From Deltaproteobacteria bacterium (GTDB lineage: Bacteria; Myxococcota_A; UBA9160; UBA6930): DNA of 64,000 bases. Numbering within the stretch: position 1 is the stretch's first letter; every line of letters starts with the position of its first letter. This document shows, in pieces, positions 24,922 to 32,886 of the stretch. The stretch lies in NCBI GenBank assembly GCA_029261795.1, contig JAJDAP010000033.1:51978-115977 (forward strand), given 5' to 3'. Under the pieces are notes generated by a model. The model saw nothing but the letters and a program-made list of their open reading frames with translations. It made no database searches and was not told the DNA's origin. A program made the translations under genes and the position numbers.

Positions 24922-25563
24922 GTGGAACGGGGAGCCTGCATTGCCTTCGTCTGCCTCGTGGTTTGTGCCGTCCCATTCCCGATCGGCACGCCCTTGTCAG
25001 CGGAGCCCGCGACCGAGGTGACTCCGGTTGCTTCCACTTCGCAGCCCAGGGGCCTGACCTTCACCGATCACACCGGACGAGCCGTGAGCGAGCGGGAATT
25101 CCTGGGGCGCTACATGCTGGTCTTCTTCGGCTACACGCATTGCCCCGACGTCTGCCCGGCCGATCTCATGATCATGAGTGCGGCCTTGCGGGAGCTGGGC
25201 GAGGCGGGCGAGGCCGTCCAGCCCGTATTCATCACGTTCGATCCCGAGCGCGACACCCCCGTGGTGCTGGCCGAGTACGTTCGACACTTCCATCCTCGGC
25301 TTACGGGCCTGACGGGCTCTCCGGCCGAGATTGCGGCAGCCACTCGTTCCTATGGTGTGATATTCGAGAGAGACGGCGATGAAGAAGGGTCCGAAAGCGC
25401 CGACTACTCCCTGCGCCATACCGCACTGACGTACTTGATCGGACCCGACGGCAAGGGCGTGGCGATCTTCGACCACGACTCGGACCCGGTGGAAACGGCT
25501 GCCGAGATTCTCGCGCTACTGGAGCAGGGCCCCGCCGGCGCGGTCGCTGGAGGTTCCCCGTGA
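24922..25563 (+). CDS. SCO1/SenC-family copper chaperone (second copy)
   Basis: 213 residues from GTG 24922 (GGAGGGG upstream). Signal peptide, then TFTDHTGRAVSEREFLGRYM, FFGYTHCPDVCPADLMIM (CxxxC), FDPERDTPVVLAEYVRHF and the ligand histidine in YSLRHTALTYLIG. A tandem duplicate of the previous gene, with an insertion (RDGDEEGSESA) before the histidine loop. No cytochrome oxidase genes are in the window, so the clients are likely the local copper proteins. GTGA overlaps the next gene by four bases. Confidence 0.85.
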   Translation: MERGACIAFVCLVVCAVPFPIGTPLSAEPATEVTPVASTSQPRGLTFTDHTGRAVSEREFLGRYMLVFFGYTHCPDVCPADLMIMSAALRELGEAGEAVQPVFITFDPERDTPVVLAEYVRHFHPRLTGLTGSPAEIAAATRSYGVIFERDGDEEGSESADYSLRHTALTYLIGPDGKGVAIFDHDSDPVETAAEILALLEQGPAGAVAGGSP

Positions 25564-26018
25564 AGTCGGCACTGATGGTCTTCGTTTCGATCCTCGGCCT
25601 TGCTGGTTGTGCGACGAGCGACGAGTTCCGCGAGGGCGATGTCGTGATCGAGAGCCCCTGGGCGCGCTCGAGCGCCGGCCGGACGGCGACCGGCGTCGTC
25701 TATCTCCGTCTTTCCAATCTCGCGGCCGAGCCGGAGCAGTTGCTCGGGGTCACGACGCCGATAGCGGCCGGGGCGTCCGTTCACCGGACCATGCGAGAGC
25801 ATGGAATGATGTCGATGCAGCCGCTGCAGGCCTTGGCACTTGCCGCCAACGAAACCGTCTCCCTGGAGCCAGGCGGTTTGCACATCATGCTCATGCAGCT
25901 GGGCTCACCGCTGGTGGAAGGGGAGACGTTCCCCATGACCCTCAACTTCGAACGCGCAGGGTCGATCGACATCCACGTCACGGTCCGGGGTGTGGGCGCC
26001 ATGAGCGCCCACGAGTAG
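25560..26018 (+). CDS. PCu(A)C-family periplasmic copper chaperone, lipoprotein
   Basis: 152 residues, GTG start at 25560, lipobox VSILGLAGC. The PCu(A)C copper motif is present: VHRTMREHGMMSM supplies His and Met residues, and LEPGGLHIMLM supplies the HxM pair. The fold landmark SPWARSSAGRTATGVVYLRL is also there. It hands Cu(I) to SCO-dependent targets. Translation is coupled to the SCO gene through a four-base overlap, giving a compact three-gene copper-delivery operon. Confidence 0.85.
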   Translation: MKSALMVFVSILGLAGCATSDEFREGDVVIESPWARSSAGRTATGVVYLRLSNLAAEPEQLLGVTTPIAAGASVHRTMREHGMMSMQPLQALALAANETVSLEPGGLHIMLMQLGSPLVEGETFPMTLNFERAGSIDIHVTVRGVGAMSAHE

Positions 26019-26029
26019 GGACCGCGGCG

Positions 26030-26365
26030 CTACTCGACGTGGATGACGCCCCTGGTCCCCGGATGCTGGTCGAGATGATAGTGAAAGGCGCCGGTCTGCT
26101 CGAATGTGTGGGTCCAGCTCTCGCCTTTCTCGAGCGCCGGACTCGAGAACGAATCGTCGTCCGCAACGACGCGGTGACCGCCGGACATGTTGACCCGATT
26201 GACGAAGGTCACCGCTTCACCCTTCTGGATGGTCAGCTCGGTGGGGCTGACCTGATGATGGCTGAGCTCCACCGTGGGATTTCCCGCGCTCACGACGAGA
26301 AGACTCGCGAACGACACGAGCGCAGCTCGCGTGAATCGCTGGATCCTTGTTATTCGTCGGTTCAT
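26030..26365 (-). CDS. Small cupredoxin-like protein without the copper cysteine
   Basis: 111 residues with signal peptide (RAALVSFASLLVVSAGN). The cupredoxin fold is clear: SPTELTIQKGEAVTFVNRVN, MSGGHRVVADD, and GAFHYHLDQHPGTRGVIHV. The first histidine and the C-terminal histidine (QHPG) match type-1 copper ligands, but the cysteine expected in FxYxCxxHP is replaced by histidine. A blue copper site is therefore unlikely; a different copper or Cu(II)-type site is possible. Runs leftward with the polytopic membrane protein; converges with the copper chaperone operon. Confidence 0.65.
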   Translation of the reverse strand: MNRRITRIQRFTRAALVSFASLLVVSAGNPTVELSHHQVSPTELTIQKGEAVTFVNRVNMSGGHRVVADDDSFSSPALEKGESWTHTFEQTGAFHYHLDQHPGTRGVIHVE

Positions 26366-26369
26366 TCTT

Positions 26370-27998
26370 CTACTCCACGATGGGCTGGGCGAGAATCCAC
26401 AAGCCAGCGAAGGTGTAGAATACCATCAGGGCCAGCATCGGGTACTGGCTGTTGAGCGCCGATCTCCGGTCCTCGAAGCCGCGCAGCGCGAGCACGTGAG
26501 CCAGATAGACCGCGATGACGTGGCCCACGACGACGGACGAGACGGATGCGTACCAGGTGAAGCGAGCGCCGATCAGCCCGGTATCGATCTTGTAGTCAGC
26601 GGTTCCCAGCAGGTCCCAGCCGAAGCCGAACGGGTCGGAGGCCAGGGGAATGATCAACTGTCCGGCGACGAACAAGAACGAAACGTAGTGTGCCAGGTGG
26701 TAGGCAATGGCGATCGGAATGAGCGAGAGAACGAAGTGGCTCGCCATTCGCATCGTCGTGTATTCGTTCGCACCGGCTTTGCTCGAAGCGCGCGACGCGA
26801 GCAGCATTGCCGCGCTGAATGTCAGATAGACCGTCAGGAACACCAGCGGAGCCAGCGCGAGGCCAATCGTGTAGACGATCGAGTCCACGCTCATGCCCAT
26901 CATGTTGAGCTGGTGGAGCAACGGCATCAGAGCCCGGGTCGAGGTGATGCCGTCGTAGAGCTCCAACCACAGGGACGTGGCCATGAAGCCGTCGAAACTG
27001 ACGCTGGCCAGCATCAGCACGACAAAGGCCATCTGCGAGGCCGAGATCGCCTCACGGCTCAGGAGTCCGACGCCAAAGGGACGCAGGTTCCATTCTCGGG
27101 CTTCGGCGCTGCCGCCGTGGTCGCGGCGGTGCGCTTTCGAGATGCACTCATTGCAACCGACACAATCCTCGCCGCGCTGACAGCGCTCGGCAGAGCAGCT
27201 CCGGCAGATCGAGGGATCGACGACGCGGATCTCGCTCGGCGCGAACCGGGCGAGCAAGCCGAACGCGACGTTGAATGCTTCGCCGCCGCGAAGCCACGCA
27301 TGCTTCCCGAAGGCGAACATCCCGATCCACGTCACGACCGAGTACGCGACGATGGCCAGGGCGAGGTTCCTGGGAATCGCGTTCTGTTCCCAGACCAGCT
27401 CTCCCCAGACGAAAACGAAGAACAGCAGGAAGGCGGGCCATACCCCGAGCCAGCCGGGGTAGCGGAATCGAAGGCCGGGCTCTTCGATCGCGAAGACTCG
27501 GCGCACGCCGCTCTCCGCCCAGCCGTAGAGGATCTTCCAGGGATTGATGAGCGCCCATACGTCCCCGAACAGAGCGGAGACGTAGGCCATGCCCGTCCAC
27601 CAGATGATCCACACGAGGGTGGGCAGCACGTTCTCGGAGGGGCTCTGTTCGCCCCAGAGTCCGGCCGCAAGGGAACCGGCAAAAACGACGACGCTCGCGG
27701 CCTGGAGCGTCGCGACGACGGCCGGTCGCATCAGGAGCCTTGGCAGCCGGCCCCGCAGCAGCTTCAGGCGCGGGTAGGAATCGAGCTCGCCGCCTCTGCG
27801 GACGAAGAACGCGATGATCGCGAAGGAGACCGCGACCGTTGCCGCGGCGCCGACGAGATAGAAATCGAGCGGTACCGGCAGGTCGAAGCGCTGACCGAAG
27901 CCGTGGCCGAGTGCCGGGCTCGCGAGCAGAGCGGAGAGAGGCAGCGGGGATAGGGCAAGGACGCCACGAGGACGTCCCTGCCGGCCGCCGCGTTTCAT
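26370..27998 (-). CDS. Polytopic membrane protein with cysteine-rich loop, NosR/NapH-like relative
   Basis: 542 residues, about 10-12 membrane segments and an N-terminal signal-like segment. A cytoplasmic-type loop carries CRSCSAERCQRGEDCVGCNE followed by CISKAHRRDH and later NLRPFG. The C-terminal half (LSLIPIAIAYHLAHYVSFLF, then PLASDPFGFGWDLLGT) matches by eye the C-terminal part of the 1074-residue polyferredoxin at 60054, whose loop ends ECIKSC...LNLRPIG. It is thus a relative of membrane-bound NapH/NosR-type iron-sulfur proteins that has lost one cluster cysteine (CIKSC to CISKA). May pass electrons across the membrane or assist metal export. Start overlaps the upstream lipoprotein by four bases (27995-27998). 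Confidence 0.6.
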   Translation of the reverse strand: MKRGGRQGRPRGVLALSPLPLSALLASPALGHGFGQRFDLPVPLDFYLVGAAATVAVSFAIIAFFVRRGGELDSYPRLKLLRGRLPRLLMRPAVVATLQAASVVVFAGSLAAGLWGEQSPSENVLPTLVWIIWWTGMAYVSALFGDVWALINPWKILYGWAESGVRRVFAIEEPGLRFRYPGWLGVWPAFLLFFVFVWGELVWEQNAIPRNLALAIVAYSVVTWIGMFAFGKHAWLRGGEAFNVAFGLLARFAPSEIRVVDPSICRSCSAERCQRGEDCVGCNECISKAHRRDHGGSAEAREWNLRPFGVGLLSREAISASQMAFVVLMLASVSFDGFMATSLWLELYDGITSTRALMPLLHQLNMMGMSVDSIVYTIGLALAPLVFLTVYLTFSAAMLLASRASSKAGANEYTTMRMASHFVLSLIPIAIAYHLAHYVSFLFVAGQLIIPLASDPFGFGWDLLGTADYKIDTGLIGARFTWYASVSSVVVGHVIAVYLAHVLALRGFEDRRSALNSQYPMLALMVFYTFAGLWILAQPIVE

Positions 27999-28522
27999 CG
28001 CGGATACACCTCGAAGTACAACAACGTCACCTCGCCGTGATCGCCCTCCTGCGCGGCCTGAGCGCCGTGTTCGTGCTCGCCGTGTTCGTGCTCGCCGTGG
28101 TCGTGTTCGTGCTCGTGGGCGGGCGCGGCCTGCTTAGGGGCCTCGAAGCCGTGGCTCGTGATCGGGAAACGGCCGCTTGCATTGGCCTCGAAGCTCATCG
28201 TGGACGGACGACCCGGCTCGAGGGATATCTCGATGTCGTAGCCGTGCAGGTGGATGGCGGTCGCCTCGTCGGTCACCCAACGGATTTCGGCCCGCTCACC
28301 CTGGCTCACCCGGATCGCGTCGCCCTCGAGCGAAACCGCGCGATCCACGATCGACAGCTCGAAGCTCCGCGGCTCGACCGGGGTCGCCTCGGCCGGAGCC
28401 TTGGCTTGCGGGGAATCGGAGCAACCCACGGCCAGCCCCATGATCGCCATCAGGGACAAGGCCGCGCAGGATCGCCGGAGTCGGTGGTGCATGGATGAGG
28501 GGACGGCCCTGACGACTAACAT
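27995..28522 (-). CDS. Histidine-rich lipoprotein with cupredoxin-like domain
   Basis: 175 residues from the ATG at 28522, which follows GAGGAG; an ATG at 28492 is an alternative. Signal peptide with lipobox (MAIMGLAVGC). The mature domain (FELSIVDRAVSLEGDAIRVS, IRWVTDEATAIHLHGYDIEI, GRFPITSHG) is cupredoxin-like with histidines at HLHG. It then has a HEHEHDHGEHEHGEHEHG run, a strong metal-binding tail, and a beta strand EVTLLYFEVYPR. Likely a periplasmic copper buffer or chaperone that works with the membrane protein it overlaps by four bases. Confidence 0.6.
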   Translation of the reverse strand: MLVVRAVPSSMHHRLRRSCAALSLMAIMGLAVGCSDSPQAKAPAEATPVEPRSFELSIVDRAVSLEGDAIRVSQGERAEIRWVTDEATAIHLHGYDIEISLEPGRPSTMSFEANASGRFPITSHGFEAPKQAAPAHEHEHDHGEHEHGEHEHGAQAAQEGDHGEVTLLYFEVYPR

Positions 28523-28627
28523 CGCGATCGATCTCCTCGCACCTGCCAAGGGGTGGGTCAGGCGACGAGGACGTAGTCTAGATGACCCACCAAGCAGGTG
28601 CCGGAACAACCCGCTCGCCAGCGCCAA

Positions 28628-29950
28628 CTAGAATTTCGCGTTCAGATCGAACCGGATTCGCTTCTCCATGTTTCGGGACGTCATCGGAGCGTCGATCGGG
28701 CGCGAGAAGAGGCTCCAGATCTTCAGTTTGATGTTGTCTGCGATTCCAATCTCACTCCCGAATGCGTGTCCGCGGAATCCGGTGGCGTGCTGGAAGTCGT
28801 CCTGGGCGAACCCGGAGAACACGGCCTCCCGTCCAAGTTCCTGGTACTGATAGAAGAACTTCGCGGAGCGTTCCATCACCTTTCCCTTGGTCGACGCTCC
28901 GAGCGCGTAGCCATCTTCGAAGTCGCTGTTGGACGCGTCGAAGTTGTGGATGTACTCCCCGGCCAGGGTGATCGGCCAGGACAGCCCGCTGAACGTCACG
29001 CTCGCGATCGGGTTGATGATCTGGAAGTCCGACGCGAACGCGTCGCCGATACCGTCGCCGTTGAAGTCGGTGAGCAGATTGCCCGCGTTGTCGGGGAGCA
29101 AGGCGCCGTCGCGGCCTGCGCCGCCATCATCGAGCCTCGAATAGTCGTAGTACCCCACCGCGGCGGTCGCGACGAGGTGCTCGGAGATCTCGATGCTCCC
29201 GTGTCCCTGCACGTCGAATAGCGTGGCCTCGTTCGCCCCGCCGCGCTCGACGAGCCAGTACTCGCCGGCCACCACGCCCAGCTCGAGGCCGTTTCCGTTC
29301 GACCAGGTATAGCCGCCGGTGAGACCCTCGGGATTGATGTCTTCATCCCAGACCAGCTCGCCGTAGACCGGGTTCGTCTTGAACTTGTGCGGCGCCTTGC
29401 CGGCGACGAGCCACAGCCCCTCGACGTGGTCGGGTTCGTAGCGGATGTAGGCGCGGTCGAGGTTGAACTCCCATGAGTCGAAGCCGCTGCCAAAGGTCTG
29501 GTGCGGAGAGTTGGGATCGTCCGGGTTCCCGGTCCTTAGTCGGAACCCCGCCGTGAACTCGTTCGTGAGCTCGTACTCCGCTCCGATCCGGAAGCGTGTG
29601 CGGAGACGTGTGCGGTCGCGGCGCATGCCGGGCTGGTGTCGCGCGTGCTCGAGGCGGAGCCGCATGTCGGCGAAGGGATGAATGCGGTCGAAGAAGGTCT
29701 TCTCGGCCTTGCTTCCTGAAGCGCTGCCGACCGCGGGAAGGCCGCGATTCTGCTGGGCGCGCATCGCCTCGCTGAGTTGTTTCACCGCCGACTTGAAGTC
29801 GGGAGATAGACTGGCGTCGTTCTCCGCCGCCGTTTGAAGCGCCTCGAGCGCCACCTCCAGGTCCGAGCTGCCCGCCTGCGCGCTCGTCCCGACGGCCAGG
29901 AACAGGCCCGCTCCGATCAATGCTGCAACGCCAATCCTCGATCTAGTCAT
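28628..29950 (-). CDS. Putative outer-membrane porin
   Basis: 440 residues from ATG 29950. Signal peptide (ALIGAGLFLAVGTSAQAG), a short helical N-terminal region (LEVALEALQTAAENDASLSP, possible coiled coil), then a beta-barrel of alternating strands (HPFADMRLRLEHARHQ, EYELTNEFTAGFRLRTGNP, FKTNPVYGELVWDEDI, NGLELGVVAGEYWLV) ending in phenylalanine, the C-terminal signature for BAM insertion. Resembles 'putative porin' family proteins found with respiratory or metal-related clusters. Could admit the oxyanion or metal substrate. Faces the same direction as the lipoprotein and membrane protein. Confidence 0.7.
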   Translation of the reverse strand: MTRSRIGVAALIGAGLFLAVGTSAQAGSSDLEVALEALQTAAENDASLSPDFKSAVKQLSEAMRAQQNRGLPAVGSASGSKAEKTFFDRIHPFADMRLRLEHARHQPGMRRDRTRLRTRFRIGAEYELTNEFTAGFRLRTGNPDDPNSPHQTFGSGFDSWEFNLDRAYIRYEPDHVEGLWLVAGKAPHKFKTNPVYGELVWDEDINPEGLTGGYTWSNGNGLELGVVAGEYWLVERGGANEATLFDVQGHGSIEISEHLVATAAVGYYDYSRLDDGGAGRDGALLPDNAGNLLTDFNGDGIGDAFASDFQIINPIASVTFSGLSWPITLAGEYIHNFDASNSDFEDGYALGASTKGKVMERSAKFFYQYQELGREAVFSGFAQDDFQHATGFRGHAFGSEIGIADNIKLKIWSLFSRPIDAPMTSRNMEKRIRFDLNAKF

Positions 29951-30283
29951 TCTGGTGCCTCCCGGCCGAGTACTTTGCAAACCAAGGGCCAGCCATTCGC
30001 CCGGACTGTTCCAAGCAGCCCCAGAAGAGCGACGACCGGCTCGAACCCCCCGTTTTAGCTTCGTTATTCCCGCCGTCACGGATTCCCGTCCGGAGTCCCG
30101 GGCTCCTCGGCAGCAGCTCACCCGAGCCGAGATGGGGCGAATTCAACCGCCGGACCCTGTCCACTGGGGCCTCGAGCCACGCCCACCGGGACTGAACCGG
30201 GCACCCTCCGAACGACGTGGTTGGACCGTTGTTAGTGCGGGCACGAGTTGGCCCTGGTCATACCGGCCTGGAGGCGAGCGCTG
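29951..30283. other. Gene-free stretch upstream of the porin
   Basis: 333 bp with no supported coding frame. It must carry the porin promoter (leftward). I see no strong repeat or terminator here apart from the hairpin at its right end (30283-30307). Confidence 0.5.
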
Positions 30284-30307
30284 TCAGCCCTTCTCGCCGG
30301 GGCTGAC
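30283..30307. terminator. Hairpin at the end of a membrane-protein gene
   Basis: GTCAGCCC (30283-30290) pairs with GGGCTGAC (30300-30307) around a nine-base loop, and includes the last codons and stop of the leftward gene ending at 30284. No T-run follows, so it may be a weak or Rho-assisted terminator or mRNA stabiliser. Confidence 0.3.
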
Positions 30308-30709
30308 GACCCGGTGATGCACTAGCGAGTGGTAGCGCCAGCGCCCGGGCATGTGGGAGCTGACGCTGCCGATCACCAAGGCGAGCGTCAGGAGCGGAAT
30401 CTCGAAGCCGCCGATCACGCTGATGGCGACCAACAGCCCCACTTTGGCCATGGTCGCGACCCCACGGATCTGGACCAGCCAGATGGGCGCCTGCCACGCT
30501 TCGAACAAGGCGAAGATTCCGCCACTCAACCCGACGGCCAGGACGGAGGGTGCTAGGCGCTCGGGCTCGACGCCGTAGAGCTGTCCGCCGTAGAGCGCAC
30601 AGACCGCGGCAATGTGCACGGTGCGTAGGCTGGTCCGAATCCAGCGCGCAGCGGGGAGTTTCGTCTTGGGTGCAAGCAGCCACGCGTCGACCCGGGGAGG
30701 GAGCCTCAC
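30284..30709 (-). CDS. Membrane protein of unknown function (about 4 TM)
   Basis: 141 residues. Hydrophobic segments near residues 28-45 (LRTVHIAAVCALYGGQLYGV), 50-70, 82-102 (MAKVGLLVAISVIGGFEIPL) and 104-118 suggest four membrane helices, with histidines in RTVHIAAV and the C-terminal RWRYHSLVHHRVV that could bind haem or metal. It looks like small CopD/cytochrome b-like membrane proteins, but no firm family can be named. Upstream of, and co-directional with, the porin. Confidence 0.5.
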   Translation of the reverse strand: MRLPPRVDAWLLAPKTKLPAARWIRTSLRTVHIAAVCALYGGQLYGVEPERLAPSVLAVGLSGGIFALFEAWQAPIWLVQIRGVATMAKVGLLVAISVIGGFEIPLLTLALVIGSVSSHMPGRWRYHSLVHHRVVSPGEKG

Positions 30710-30802
30710 TGAGCGTGCGTTGCCTCTTTCATGTCTGCGGTCCGGGCCTCCTGGCGATCGGTTCTACGTCACCGGGCCCGGCCCGTCCAGTGCTGTCCCG
30801 AT

Positions 30803-32035
30803 TCATGCCTCCGGTGTGTATTGCACATTCATCTGAAGACAGGTGCGCACCAGCGCCGAGGGTTTGAGGACGGGCCCGCCGTCGGAGTACGTCATGTCGG
30901 GGAAGCGCCGCAACAGTTCCGCGAAAGCGACGCGCATCTCCATCCGCGCCAGGTTGGCACCGAGGCAGAAGTGCTGCCCGATGCCGAAGCCCAGATGGTG
31001 CGGGTTGCGCTCGACGTCGAATTCATCGGGCCGTTCGTACACCTCCGGATCCCGGTTCGCCGAGGGGTAGACGATCAGGACCTTCTGGCCCTGCTTGATC
31101 TCCTGGCCTCGAAGCTCCGTGTCGCGGGTCACCGTACGGCCGAAGGAGCGAACCGGCGAAACCAGCCGCACCATCTCCTCGACCGCCGAGGGTATCAGCG
31201 TCGGGTCATCGAGCAGTTTCTGGCGCTGCTCGGGGTGCTCGATAAGGAGCTGCATGCCGCCGGAGAGTCCGTTCCGCGTGGTCTCGTTGCCGGCCACCAT
31301 CAGCACGACCAGGAGCATGGTGAGTTCGTCGTTGGCGAGGTCCATGTGCTCGCTGGGAAGACGGTCTGCGCCGGGGAGTTCGTTGCCATCGAACTCGCCG
31401 ATCAAGCCCTGATCCTTCGCACCCACCAGGATGCTCACGAGATCGTCCTTGGGGTTCCGGCGCCGGTCCTCGATGATCTCTCCGACGTAGGCCGAATAAT
31501 CCATGAAGGCCTGGCCGGCACGGGCCATCACCTCGGGGTCGTCCATGTTCCCGTCCGCGCCGATCATCGCGTCGGACCACTGGTGGAACCGCTCACGATC
31601 CTCCCGGCGGATGCCGATCATCTCGGCGATCAGGAGCAGGGGAAGGGGAACGGCGATGTCGTCGACGAAGTCGCAGCGGCCCTGCTTGGCGATCGCGTCG
31701 AGGGCTTCGTCCACGATCTCGCGGAACACGACCTCGAGATGGCCCACCATGCGCGGCGAGAAGCCCCGGTTGATCAGACCCCGCATCGCGGTGTGCCGCG
31801 GCTCGCCCTCGTCGATGAGGCCGAGCTTCGCGGGGTTGCCCGGCCGCACACCCTCCGCCGAGGTAAAGAGGCCCTGATTCTTCGAGACCTCGCTGACGTC
31901 GTCGTGCCGCGTGACGAGCCAGAGGTCGTCCTTCTCCGACCAGTGGACCGGATCGTGATCTCGCAGCCAGCGGAGGCGCTCGTACATTCGCTCGTCCCAG
32001 TTTGCAGACGCCAGGAACTCGATATCCATATCCAT
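30803..32035 (-). CDS. Cytochrome P450 (first)
   Basis: 410 residues, soluble bacterial class. I-helix oxygen motif AGNETTRNGLS, K-helix EEMVRLVSPVRSF, and the haem-binding loop LGFGIGQHFCLGANLARMEM with the thiolate cysteine. The N-terminal RLRWLRDHDPVHWSEKDDLW and the general pattern are those of CYP125/CYP142-like sterol or fatty-acid hydroxylases. Start ATG follows AAGGA by six bases. It needs external redox partners, none of which are in the window. Directly downstream of a TetR gene, in the same direction. Confidence 0.85.
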   Translation of the reverse strand: MDMDIEFLASANWDERMYERLRWLRDHDPVHWSEKDDLWLVTRHDDVSEVSKNQGLFTSAEGVRPGNPAKLGLIDEGEPRHTAMRGLINRGFSPRMVGHLEVVFREIVDEALDAIAKQGRCDFVDDIAVPLPLLLIAEMIGIRREDRERFHQWSDAMIGADGNMDDPEVMARAGQAFMDYSAYVGEIIEDRRRNPKDDLVSILVGAKDQGLIGEFDGNELPGADRLPSEHMDLANDELTMLLVVLMVAGNETTRNGLSGGMQLLIEHPEQRQKLLDDPTLIPSAVEEMVRLVSPVRSFGRTVTRDTELRGQEIKQGQKVLIVYPSANRDPEVYERPDEFDVERNPHHLGFGIGQHFCLGANLARMEMRVAFAELLRRFPDMTYSDGGPVLKPSALVRTCLQMNVQYTPEA

Positions 32036-32089
32036 GAAGGGTCCTTTCTCGAAATGCCGGTTCGGGCTCCCGGCGGGTCATCAACGGTG

Positions 32090-32752
32090 TCAGCCGGCAC
32101 TCTTCTCCGTGCTCGTGAACAGGGCGCCCACGATCTCCCGGAGCAGGCGGGTCTGCCGCTCGAGGGCCTGCTCGGCCAGCAGGTCATCGCCGGTCAGCGC
32201 CTCGTAGAGCGGGGCGATCGTGAAGTAGCCGATCACGATGTGGTACATGGCGAGCACCAGGTGGGGGATCTGATCGGGGTTCCAGCGCTCGGCCCCCGGC
32301 GAGATCTCCACCATTCGGTGGGCGCGGGCGAAGACGGGCACCATCCACTCGCGCAGCATCCGGGTGAGCTGATCGCCACCGCTCAGGGTTTCGTGGGCCA
32401 CGAGCCGGGGGAGCCGGGGACGCCGAGCCAGCAGTTCCATCACGCGCTCGGCCACCTGCGCCGGGTCTCCGCTGCCCTCGGAACCGTCGAGCAGGAACTC
32501 GGAGAGCGCCTCCAGAACGGGGCCGATATCGCGCTCGAGGACCGCCGCATAGAGGGCCTCCTTGCTCTCGAAGTGGTTGTAGAGGCTCGGGTTCTGGATG
32601 CCGACCCGGGTCGCCACGTCGCGCAGGGTGGTCGCGCTGTAGCCCCGTTCGGCGAAGAGCCCCTCCGCGGCGTCGAGGATGCGCTCCGCGGTGGCTGCTC
32701 CCCGGCGCCCAGCGGGGGTGGGCTTGAACGTTCGTGCGGGAGCCGCCGGCAT
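32090..32752 (-). CDS. TetR-family transcriptional regulator (P450-associated)
   Basis: 220 residues. HTH: AAEGLFAERGYSATTLRDVA then TRVGIQNPSLYNHFESKEAL, the canonical TetR N-terminal domain; the C-terminal ~150 residues are a helical ligand domain (LARRPRLPRLVAHETLSGGD). A 14-bp perfect palindrome lies 18 bp ahead of its start (32770-32783), likely its own operator. It probably controls the P450 gene that follows at 32035, and possibly the divergent NnrU-like gene. Confidence 0.8.
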   Translation of the reverse strand: MPAAPARTFKPTPAGRRGAATAERILDAAEGLFAERGYSATTLRDVATRVGIQNPSLYNHFESKEALYAAVLERDIGPVLEALSEFLLDGSEGSGDPAQVAERVMELLARRPRLPRLVAHETLSGGDQLTRMLREWMVPVFARAHRMVEISPGAERWNPDQIPHLVLAMYHIVIGYFTIAPLYEALTGDDLLAEQALERQTRLLREIVGALFTSTEKSAG

Positions 32753-32769
32753 CGATCCTCCAATAGACT

Positions 32770-32783
32770 AACTAGCGCTAGTT
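32770..32783. promoter_or_regulatory. Palindromic operator AACTAGCGCTAGTT
   Basis: A perfect 14-bp palindrome in an A/T-richer spot 18 bp upstream of the TetR start at 32752 and 104 bp from the divergent gene at 32887. Site symmetry and position are what is expected for autoregulation by a TetR dimer. Confidence 0.55.
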
Positions 32784-32886
32784 TGGTAAATTCCCCCGGT
32801 ATCGTCAATCCCCTGTCGTCGAGACGGCTGCTCCGCGCCTACCATGGGGCTGGCCCGCGCAGACGTTCGGGGTGGAGGAGCAAGGC

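Noticed and set aside
26274..27953. 559-residue plus-strand frame
   Set aside because: It is an antisense shadow of the polytopic membrane protein; composition is low-complexity and it has no recognisable domain.
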